In this document: in pieces, positions 1-6,600 of the stretch
Position numbering within the stretch: the stretch's first letter is position 1
Layout: each line of letters starts with the position of its first letter
Source: CAZDCZ01 sp964504155
GTDB taxonomy: Bacteria; Bacteroidota; Bacteroidia; Bacteroidales; UBA12077
Assembly: GCA_964504155.1 (NCBI GenBank)
Contig: CAZDCZ010000112.1
Coordinates: forward strand, 1-6,766
Direction of reading: 5' to 3'
Length of the DNA: 6,766 nt
Notes under the pieces: model-generated
Database searches by the model: none
Told to the model about the DNA's origin: nothing
Seen by the model: the letters and a program-made list of their open reading frames with translations, nothing else
Made by a program: the position numbers and the translations under genes

Positions 1-100
1 CAGATACCTCGACTCCGCTCGGTATGACAATAATAAACAAGTGTTTCGACATTAGAGATGAATCTGTTCCAAACACTCGTGTCATTCCAGCTAGCACACG
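1..100. repeat. Degraded dispersed inverted repeat, cut by the window edge
   Basis: This stretch is visibly richer in G+C than its surroundings and is built as a nested inverted repeat. GGTATGACA (21-29) faces TGTCATTCC (80-88) with one mismatch, and AGTGTTT (40-46) faces AAACACT (71-77) perfectly. The left arm continues outward as CCTCGACTCCGCTC (7-20), which resembles the 'TCATTCCGAGCGGAGTCGAG' type of intergenic repeat that I recall from many bacterial genomes, including Bacteroidota. That likeness is from memory and was not searched. CAGAT (1-5) and ATCTG (62-66) may be further paired ends. No open frame of note crosses it. It is probably a decayed member of a dispersed palindromic family lying downstream of the U32 gene. 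The true left end may lie outside the window. Confidence 0.5.
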
Positions 101-219
101 TTTATAAGGCATGCGACAAGCAGAAAGGAAAAGAAAAAAAACAAAAGTAAAAGTTAACCAAGGCACTCGTTACAAACGAACTCCATCTGGTTTTTTACTA
201 ATCCATTGCTAATAGCAAA
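101..219 (-). other. 3' flank of the U32 gene with two small hairpins and a T-rich tract
   Basis: This is the non-coding downstream region of the minus-strand U32 gene. Just past its stop is TTGCT-AAT-AGCAA (206-218), a perfect 5-bp stem with a 3-base loop. Further on is TCGTT-ACA-AACGA (167-179), another 5-bp stem. Read on the minus strand, a T-rich tract follows, with eight consecutive T's complementary to A134-A141. Transcription of the U32 gene could end here. However, neither hairpin sits directly against the T-tract (the nearer one ends about 25 bases before the T8 run) and both stems are short, so this is a weak terminator candidate only. Confidence 0.25.
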
Positions 220-2202
220 TTATGTTAATTCTCGTTTAAAATTAAAGTTACTTGATGGTTGTATTTGCTCGGAGAATTTTAAGCGTTTAATAAGTTTTTT
301 TAAGGTGTTTTCCGATGGTTTCTCAAAACTCATATCTATTAAAAAATTCCTAAAGCCATTATTATGCAATTTCTTTTTATATTGTAATAATGCTACCGGA
401 ATTTCCGGTGTAACAATAGTAAATCCATCTTTTATTGTTCTATTATAATTTTCATTCATATCGTCGCGAAAATTATTCTCCACATCGTCTAATTTTATTG
501 GCATTCGCGAGTAAAATAATTTGGGGTAAAAATACATTGAAACTATACCGTTTCTATCGTTCCCTTTTAAAAGATTCTCAATATCGTTTTCTAGTGGATA
601 CGAATAATTATTAATCCCTTCGCTATTAACAAATTCAGCTGCAGCATCGTTATAAACATAAACATTCTCGTTAGTCGAGATATTTGCTTTCTTAGGTAAT
701 AAAATCTTTTGCGACAAATTACTGATAATAAAATTGTTATATCCTTGGTTCGATAATTTTAAGCATAAATTTCTATAATATTCTATATTGCTCTCTGATA
801 TAAATTTAGGAAGTTCAACAATTAATTTCTTAGCATTTTGTTTTAGAAAATTTGCCTCTGTTTTTAAATTTAGCCAATCTCTTTTAGGTAAATTTAGAAT
901 TAAGCCATCTATATCGTTAAAGCGAATTTTTCGTAACCATTTTAACGAATCTATTCTTATAAAAAATTGTTCTTTAGTTTCTATATTACTGTTCCCAATT
1001 TGCGATATTATTTTTGATGCTTTCGATTGCGAAAATTTATCTTGGGTAATTTCTTCAAGCGTTTTAAATTTACTGGGAAATTTAATTTGTCTGTTATCTG
1101 TTAAATAAATTTTTTCTCCTTTTCGGATGTTAATATCTTGCTCTTTAACTAGTACAGTATTGTTATTTTGTATTTCAAAATTTTTAAGTTTAATAGCAAT
1201 TTGATTTTTATTGTTTTTCCCAACAATACGTATTCTATTTCCGTATTCTATTTTTGTAGTTGTAGAAAAAGAGAAACCATCGTCGAATATTTTATTTACT
1301 TTACCAATGTACAAGCCTGTATTCGGAATATCCGAAATTGCATCTTTAACATTTCCACCTAGAAAATACGGTGTTTTCGAACGTCCTAAATCATATTCTA
1401 GCATTTTTTCTGCTTCATCTAAATTTTCAGGATTATCAATGGCAAACCTATATGCTTTTGTAACTTTATAAACATACTCGGCAGGTTTCATTCTTCCTTC
1501 GAGTTTAATAGAAGATATTCCTAAATCGATAAATTTTTTAATATTTGCAACCTGCTCGTTATCTTTTAAATTAAACAAATATTTATTTTTGTTTCCCGAT
1601 TTATATAATCTTCGGCACGGTTGTTTGCACTGACCTCTATTGGCACTCATTCCGCCCAAATAACTACTAAATAAGCACATCCCCGAAAAAGAATAACATA
1701 ATGCTCCATGAGCAAATATCTCAAGCTCAATATCCGAATTTTTCTTTATATTAATAAGTTCCGGCATAGTTAATTCGCGAGCCATAATAACTCTTTCAAA
1801 TCCTTTTTGCTTAGAAAAAATTGCTCCTGCAGAATTATGATTTCGCATTTGCGTGCTTGCATGTACAACTAATTTTTGGAAATATTTTTTTATAAAATAA
1901 TATACTCCCCAATCTTGAATAATAACAGCAGAAATACTCGTTTGAGATAAAAAGAATAAGGTATTTAATAAGTTTCTTAGCTCACTGTTTTTTATAACAA
2001 TATTTAAAGTAACATAAACCTTTACATTATTTTTTTTAGCAATATCTAATAAAGTTAAAAATTCGTTATAAGTAAAATTTCTTGCTCTTTCGCGAGCATT
2101 AAAATCTTTTAATCCAAGATAAACAGCATCGGCACCACCTTCTATTGCAGCATAAAAAGCTTCAATATTTCCAACAGGAACTAATAATTCAGGTTTGTTC
2201 AT
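220..2202 (-). CDS. U32 family protein, RlhA-like (annotated as U32 peptidase / rRNA hydroxylation factor)
   Basis: Complete 660-residue protein. The U32 barrel occupies about residues 1-300. It opens with the typical ELLVPVGN start and a GGADAVYLG strand, then HASTQM (114-119), the family signature around E161-HGALC-C176, and KLEGRMKPAEYV (233-244). Cys169, Cys176, Cys192 and Cys196 (CX6C, then CX15C, CX3C) look like the ligand set that holds a [4Fe-4S] cluster in studied U32 proteins (UbiU/UbiV in ubiquinone synthesis, TrhP in tRNA, RlhA in 23S rRNA). A beta-rich insert follows (about 295-375). A second, cysteine-poor half (about 410-640) has PLEND (536-540) and YPKLFYSRMP (559-568). The length is near E. 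coli RlhA (about 650) rather than TrhP (about 450), so RNA hydroxylation is my best inference and proteolysis is unlikely. The exact RNA target is not provable here. The start fits the family N-terminus. No Shine-Dalgarno sequence precedes it. It is a single transcription unit, divergent from its neighbour. Confidence 0.9.
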   Translation of the reverse strand: MNKPELLVPVGNIEAFYAAIEGGADAVYLGLKDFNARERARNFTYNEFLTLLDIAKKNNVKVYVTLNIVIKNSELRNLLNTLFFLSQTSISAVIIQDWGVYYFIKKYFQKLVVHASTQMRNHNSAGAIFSKQKGFERVIMARELTMPELINIKKNSDIELEIFAHGALCYSFSGMCLFSSYLGGMSANRGQCKQPCRRLYKSGNKNKYLFNLKDNEQVANIKKFIDLGISSIKLEGRMKPAEYVYKVTKAYRFAIDNPENLDEAEKMLEYDLGRSKTPYFLGGNVKDAISDIPNTGLYIGKVNKIFDDGFSFSTTTKIEYGNRIRIVGKNNKNQIAIKLKNFEIQNNNTVLVKEQDINIRKGEKIYLTDNRQIKFPSKFKTLEEITQDKFSQSKASKIISQIGNSNIETKEQFFIRIDSLKWLRKIRFNDIDGLILNLPKRDWLNLKTEANFLKQNAKKLIVELPKFISESNIEYYRNLCLKLSNQGYNNFIISNLSQKILLPKKANISTNENVYVYNDAAAEFVNSEGINNYSYPLENDIENLLKGNDRNGIVSMYFYPKLFYSRMPIKLDDVENNFRDDMNENYNRTIKDGFTIVTPEIPVALLQYKKKLHNNGFRNFLIDMSFEKPSENTLKKLIKRLKFSEQIQPSSNFNFKRELT

Positions 2203-2218
2203 ATTATATATATATATT
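2203..2218 (-). promoter_or_regulatory. Shine-Dalgarno-less (AT)n leader of the U32 gene
   Basis: On the minus strand the bases just upstream of the start codon are an alternating AT run (2205-2217) followed by AT and then ATG. There is no GGAGG-like sequence. Bacteroidota commonly initiate without Shine-Dalgarno pairing and favour A/T-rich, unstructured leaders, so this probably is the ribosome entry region. The start itself is supported by the protein N-terminus, not by this leader. I found no convincing promoter for this gene. A TAnnTTTG-like box exists on the minus strand (complement of 2511-2518) but has no partner TTTG at the right distance. Confidence 0.3.
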
Positions 2219-2319
2219 CGGTAAAATTACTAAAATTGTTAGAATTGATTTATTACTTAAGCATGTATTTTAGAATTAGTTTAATTAAATTATTTTTTAC
2301 CTTTAATTAATTTTACTTT

Positions 2320-2433
2320 AACAGATTAAACAGAATTAAGATTTTTTAGTTTTTTTGCCCTAACCCTAAAGGGAGAAAACTAAAAAATCAATCTGTTTCC
2401 TTTAGAGAGCAAGGGTAAAAACAGGTTGATTTT
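2320..2433. repeat. Palindromic intergenic repeat: two overlapping, mutually exclusive hairpins
   Basis: Hairpin A is a perfect 14-bp stem, GATTTTTTAGTTTT (2340-2353) with its complement at 2376-2389. It encloses GCCCTAACCCTAAAGGGAG, where CCCT (2358-2361) can pair with AGGG (2370-2373). Hairpin B is a 15-bp stem with one G-T pair, between 2384-2398 and 2419-2433. Its loop holds CCTT/AAGG. The stems share 2384-2389, so they cannot form fully at the same time. An outer pair, AACAGATT (2320-2327) and AATCTGTT (2390-2397), competes too. The two hairpin heads are diverged inverted copies of one unit (TTTTGCCCTAACC.CTAAAGG and TTTTACCCTTGC.CTAAAGG). No T-run follows either stem, and the region lies between divergent genes, so a terminator is not expected. 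It is most likely a dispersed palindromic repeat. A role in the 5' leader of the U32 transcript is possible. Confidence 0.6.
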
Positions 2434-2536
2434 GTGTTAAAATATAATGTGTCAAAGTAGAATTAATATATTAACTTTTATTATAAATTTTCTTGCTATT
2501 AGTAATATTTCAAAATTACAGATTATTAGTTATATA

Positions 2537-2566
2537 TTTGGAAATATTATTTTTTTAGTATATTTA
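2537..2566 (+). promoter_or_regulatory. Candidate Bacteroidota-type promoter for the secreted-protein gene
   Basis: TTTG (2537-2540) is followed after 18 bases by TATATTTA (2559-2566). This matches the Bacteroidota -33 TTTG / -7 TAnnTTTG pattern except for the last base. It would start transcription near 2573 and give a leader of roughly 150 bases. A weaker alternative is TTG (2595-2597), then 21 bases, then TATTTTAG (2619-2626). In DNA this AT-rich such matches arise by chance, so this is only a candidate. Confidence 0.3.
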
Positions 2567-2648
2567 CTTCGATATAATTTATATAGTATTAAAATTGCAT
2601 TTTGTTTTTTTTGTAAATTATTTTAGTACATAACAAAAACAAGAATAA

Positions 2649-2665
2649 TAGTCATGCTATGACTA
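2649..2665. promoter_or_regulatory. Perfect 7-bp inverted repeat, possible operator or leader hairpin
   Basis: TAGTCAT-GCT-ATGACTA is a perfect inverted repeat with a 3-base spacer, about 55 bases upstream of the start codon of the secreted-protein gene and downstream of the candidate promoter boxes. Its symmetry and size fit a dimeric regulator's half-sites. The short loop also allows a small RNA hairpin in the leader. It contains more G/C than its surroundings, which makes chance less likely, but there is no regulator gene in the window to connect it to. Confidence 0.35.
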
Positions 2666-2720
2666 CCGATTTAAACACTTATAAATGAAATAATTTAAGT
2701 AAAATAATAAATATCGATAT

Positions 2721-3209
2721 ATGAAGTTTTTTTATAAATCATTAATATTTGCTTTATTATCAGTTATTGTTATTCAAGCAAATGGGCAAAATTGCAGAGA
2801 TTATCATATAAATAATTGTAGATGGGGCGATCCTTCTTTTTTCTATAACAGACAATCGAGAAGTGCTTTATTTTCGCCGGGTACAACATCGAAATTCAAA
2901 ATTATTGTATATGAAAACGAAGAGTATTATATAGCTATTAACGGACATAGAAAACTTGGAAAAATAAACATAAAAGTATCTGAAGATAACGAAACAAAAG
3001 AAGAATTGTATGATAATTCAAATTTTAAGTTCGAGAATCATTTCTTTTTTCAAAATGAAAAAACGCGAAAACTAATTGTTAAAATAACAACAGAAGAATC
3101 GTCATCTGCAAAAGAAAACAGTAAAAAATATTGCCTTGGGGTTTTAATAGAATTCAGACAAATGAAAGGTTCTAATAAAAATAATAATTCAAAAGATATT
3201 GGATTTTAA
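2721..3209 (+). CDS. Small exported protein of unknown function (Bacteroidota secreted-protein type)
   Basis: Complete 162-residue protein. Residues 1-22 are a clear Sec signal peptide: Lys at positions 2 and 6, a hydrophobic core from about 7 to 18, and Ala20-Asn21-Gly22 before Gln23, a good signal-peptidase I site. There is no lipobox. The mature part has Cys25, Cys33 and Cys138, then RQSRSALF (44-51), KFKIIVYENEEYYIAI (58-73), KLG (78-80), EELYDNSN (94-101) and RKLIVKIT (116-123), ending in a Lys/Asn-rich tail (149-158). This order of beta-strand-like blocks matches unnamed small exported proteins that I recall from Bacteroidota. I know no function for them and assign none. A compact beta-sandwich in the periplasm or outside the cell, perhaps with a Cys25/Cys33 or Cys-Cys138 disulfide, is inference. 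The start is the first ATG and gives the signal peptide. It stands alone, with a MITE-like element and a terminator downstream. Confidence 0.85.
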   Translation: MKFFYKSLIFALLSVIVIQANGQNCRDYHINNCRWGDPSFFYNRQSRSALFSPGTTSKFKIIVYENEEYYIAINGHRKLGKINIKVSEDNETKEELYDNSNFKFENHFFFQNEKTRKLIVKITTEESSSAKENSKKYCLGVLIEFRQMKGSNKNNNSKDIGF

Positions 3210-3222
3210 TATCGTCAACTAC

Positions 3223-3352
3223 GAGTCCACTCCGAAAAGCCGCTAAGCGGTTAACTTTACAAAAAGACTGAAAGTTATAAATCTGTACGTCAGTTTGTTA
3301 TAAATCCGATATGCGGCTATAAATTGACAACTTTAGTTTTCGGAGTAGTCTC
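3223..3352. mobile_element. MITE-like element, 130 bp, with terminal inverted repeats and probable target duplication
   Basis: The ends are GAGTCCACTCCGAAAA (3223-3238) and TTTTCGGAGTAGTCTC (3337-3352), which match as inverted repeats at 14 of 16 positions. They are flanked by AACTAC (3217-3222) and AACTAT (3353-3358), a likely 5-6 bp target duplication with one change. Inside are GCCGC (3239-3243) facing GCGGC (3313-3317), a small CCGC-TAA-GCGG hairpin (3240-3250) and three copies of a G[T/C]TATAAAT[C/T] motif (3274-3283, 3297-3306, 3316-3325). No open frame of useful length exists, so any movement would need a transposase from elsewhere. I cannot name the parent IS family. The element begins 13 bases after the stop of the secreted-protein gene. 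It could also simply be a long palindromic repeat, but the matching ends plus direct flanks favour insertion. Confidence 0.65.
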
Positions 3353-3377
3353 AACTATTAAAATTTATAATTAATGC

Positions 3378-3408
3378 CACGATAAAGCTTTTATTGTGAC
3401 ATTTTTTT
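3378..3408 (+). terminator. Rho-independent terminator of the secreted-protein gene
   Basis: CACGATAAA (3378-3386), a GCT loop and TTTATTGTG (3390-3398) form a 9-bp stem with one G-U pair. Three bases later comes a run of seven T's (3402-3408). This is a standard intrinsic terminator on the plus strand. It separates the secreted-protein gene from the ABC transporter. It lies 168 bases past the stop codon. Removing the 130-bp element and one 6-base duplication would bring it to about 32 bases, a normal distance, suggesting it is the gene's original terminator pushed away by the insertion. Confidence 0.65.
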
Positions 3409-3664
3409 ATTTCTGAAAATAGCAAAAATGATGCAATAGAAACAATAAAAATATATACAACTGTGCATAACTCTTACATGGCAAATCTTCATCTAAAAGC
3501 CAATAAGCAAAAGCAAGTATAAATATTAATAATTGAAAATCAGCATATTTCTAAAATGTTATTGTTTACTTATGATAATATTTTTTTGCCTATAATTAAT
3601 ATTTATAAATCTAATTTCATAAATTTATAATCTATAATAATCAATATCTGTAATATATATATAT
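3409..3664. other. AT-rich spacer before the ABC transporter, with a possible coding relic
   Basis: No complete gene is visible here. One plus-strand frame stays open from 3400 to a stop at 3520-3522 without a good start, and from about 3412 on it reads like protein (…AIETIKIYTTVHNSYMANL…, about 36 residues). Its only in-frame ATG (3478) would give 14 residues. It may be a remnant of a small gene, possibly of the DUF2007 kind by loose resemblance, but this is weak. The rest is very AT-rich, with two perfect 10-bp palindromes, ATTTATAAAT (3601-3610) and ATAAATTTAT (3619-3628). The transporter's promoter must lie in this region if the upstream terminator works. The best boxes, TTTG at 3585-3588 and TAATTTCA at 3612-3619, are too poor to call. 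Confidence 0.4.
3653..3664 (+). promoter_or_regulatory. Shine-Dalgarno-less (AT)6 leader of the ABC transporter gene
   Basis: Six AT dinucleotides run directly into the ATG start at 3665, with no purine-rich ribosome-binding sequence upstream. The start is supported by the protein, which opens on the first helix of the TerB-like domain. A dinucleotide repeat of this kind can change length by slippage, but because it lies outside the frame this would only alter leader length. Confidence 0.3.
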
Positions 3665-6600
3665 ATGACTGATCCAATTCTTAAAACTATTGTAAGATTA
3701 ATTTCTCTTTTTGTTAATATAGATAAGGAAGTGGAGCTTCAATTAATTTATCCTGTAATTTCTGATTATCTAAGACAATATACAAATTCATCGAATATAA
3801 ACGATTTAATAGAGATTTTTAAATTTTATAATCTACAATATAAATCTAACAAGAATTCTAATTTTCTTAAAGAAATTTCTATAAAATCGGTAAAATTACT
3901 TCGTTTAATAAATAATATTAATACAGAATTAGAACAGAAAGATAAATTTGACCTTTTCTTTGTATTACTAAAGATATTACAACAAAAAAATGAAATTATC
4001 CCTGATGAAATTGATTTTCTTCAAACAGTAGCTTTATCATTCAATATAAGTAATCTTGAATACAACAACCTAATTGCCTTTGCTTTAAAAGAAGATTCGG
4101 ATATAATTAACAATAAAAATGTATTAGTTATTGATTCAAATAATAAAATATCTGAAAATCGATTAGTAAGACATCTTCAAAGAAAAAAATTAAATGGAAG
4201 TATATATATATTAAATGTTTCTTCGGTTAATATTTTTCTTTTCTATTATACCGGAAACGATCAACTTTTTATTAATGGTAACGAAATATCGAAGAACTCA
4301 ATTTACGAATTTAAAAAAGGAAATTCTATATCTAGTTATAAAATGGGTTTACAAAATGTTAAGTTAAAACCTATTTATTACACAGAAGTTGGAATGGAGT
4401 TTGTTAATTCATCATCAATAGAAAGAATACATCTTTCGGTAAAAGACTTAACATATAAACACAACAAAAATACTTACGGAATACGTCCATTTAGTTTCAA
4501 CTCCGAGTCGTATTTATTTGTTGGCATTATTGGCTCTAGTGGTGTTGGCAAAACAACTATGCTAAATGTTTTAAATGGAAATTTAAAGCCTAACAAAGGG
4601 CAAGTATTATTGAATGGGCATAATATTCACGACAGAAATAATAAGGAGTTATTTAATGGTTTAATTGGATACGTTCCTCAAGATGATCTATTAATTGATG
4701 AATTAACAGTATTTCAGAATTTGTATTTTAGTGCAAAATTATGTTTTGCCGATTATTCCGAAGAACAAATAAACTTAAGTGTTGAAAATGTATTAAGTCA
4801 ATTAGATTTATTAAGTATTAAAGATTTAAAAGTTGGGAAACCACTAGAAAAAGTAATTAGTGGTGGACAAAGAAAACGTTTGAATATTGGATTAGAAATA
4901 ATGCGTAGTCCATCGGTTTTGCTTATCGATGAACCTACATCAGGACTTTCATCTAACGATTCTTTAAATATTATTAACCTTCTTAGAGAACTTACTCTTC
5001 AAGGGAAATTAGTTATTGTAAATATTCATCAGCCTTCATCAAATATTTATAAATTTTTCGATCAGTTATTAGTTATGGATACCGGTGGCAGGGTAGTGTA
5101 TTCAGGCGACCCGATGGAAGCAATTGTATATTTTAAAACACTAAACAATCAGGTTAATGCATCGGAAAAAGAATGTCCGTATTGTGGAAATGTAAACACA
5201 GAAATTATTTTAGAAATAATTACAGAAAAAATACTTAACGATAATGGACAATATACAAATAAAAGAAAAACTCCGGCATCAAAATGGTACTCGAAATACA
5301 AGGAAAATATCGATTCGAAAATAGTAATTGAAAATAAAAAATATCCGCTTCCTAAAAATAAATTAAAGATTCCAAATAAAATAAATCAGTTTAAAATATT
5401 TAGTTATAGAAATTTACTGACAAAATTAGAAAATAAACAATATATGCTAATAAGCTTATTGGAAGCACCATTATTAGCTATTATCTTGGGATATTTTTCG
5501 AAATATATTATTGGAACAGAAAATGATTCAAATGTTTATATTTTTAGCGAAAACGTAAATATACCGTCTTTTTTCTTAATGGGTATCTTAGTAGCCATTT
5601 TTATGGGCTTATTAATTAGCGCCGAAGAAATAATTAAGGATAAAAAATTACTCGAAAGAGAAAAATTTTTGAACTTAAGCCGTAAAAGTTATTTAAATTC
5701 AAAAATTGTATATTTATTTTGTCTTTCGGCAATACAGATATTTTTATTTGTTATTATTAGTAACCATATACTTCAGATAAAAGGATTAACATTTCAATAC
5801 TGGCTAATACTATTTTCAACAATTTGTTTTGCAAATATGCTGGGATTGAATATCTCTTCCGGATTAAAATCTGTTATTGCAATATATATATTAATACCAT
5901 TTCTTATAATGCCGCAAATACTACTTAGTGGCACAATAATAGAATTCGACAAATTACATAATAAGCTTACATCAAAATTATATCCTCCTGTTATTGCAGA
6001 TTTAATGGCTTCAAGATGGGCATACGAAGCCCTTGCTGTTACACAATTTAAAAATAACGAGTATGAGAAGAATTTTTATAATATAGAAAAAGAAGAGAGC
6101 GAAGCATCCTTTTATTTGAATGTCCTGATTCCTGAACTTATTTCGCTTGTAGATGAATGCGAAACACATCTAATTACAGATAATAATTATATAAAAGCAA
6201 AAAAAGGAATTGAAATCCTAAAAAATGAATTGCCATATTTTAAAAAAATTAAAGATCTGCCAGAAGACATTATAATTAACAAATTAAGCTTAAAAAATCT
6301 TGATAAAAATTTAATAAATATTATACGAGAATATTTAACAGATATACGCTTTTTTTACTCATCGTATTTAGACCAAGCATTATATAAAAAAGATAAGGTT
6401 ATTAATACTATTAACTCACATAAAAATTATGAATCAGTACAGAAATTAAAACAAATGTATTTTAATAAGTCATTATCGAATTTGGTAAAACAAAACGATG
6501 AATTGGAAAAAGTAATTAAATACAATAATAAATTAATAAGAAAAATGGAACCAATATATATAGCTCCTGTATTAAACAATGGAAGAGCTCATTATTATGC

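Noticed and set aside
206..1471. Plus-strand open frames opposite the U32 gene (around 206-448, 788-1108, 1168-1362 and 1211-1471)
   Set aside because: They are antisense shadows of a well-supported coding sequence. Their translations show no family features and no leader or regulatory signals.
2358..2373. CCCTAACCCTAAAGGG resembles telomere-type repeats
   Set aside because: It is a single short occurrence explained as the head of hairpin A in a palindromic repeat.
2436..2457. Minus-strand TTGACA next to TATATT, resembling a sigma-70 promoter
   Set aside because: The two boxes are only a few bases apart instead of about 17, and Bacteroidota use a different promoter consensus.
3274..3325. 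Three copies of a GTTATAAATC-like motif, considered as a CRISPR or iteron array
   Set aside because: The copies are only 10 bases, imperfect and unevenly spaced (23 and 19 bases apart), and they lie inside the terminal-repeat element. No cas or replication gene is present.
3223..3352. The large palindrome read as a terminator
   Set aside because: No T-run follows either arm, the stem is interrupted, and the flanking direct repeats and a separate good terminator downstream fit an insertion better.
4201..4212. Alternating AT runs inside the transporter gene (also near 5881-5890)
   Set aside because: These are in-frame Ile/Tyr codons in an AT-rich genome. They also show that the AT runs at the start codons are not by themselves a specific signal.
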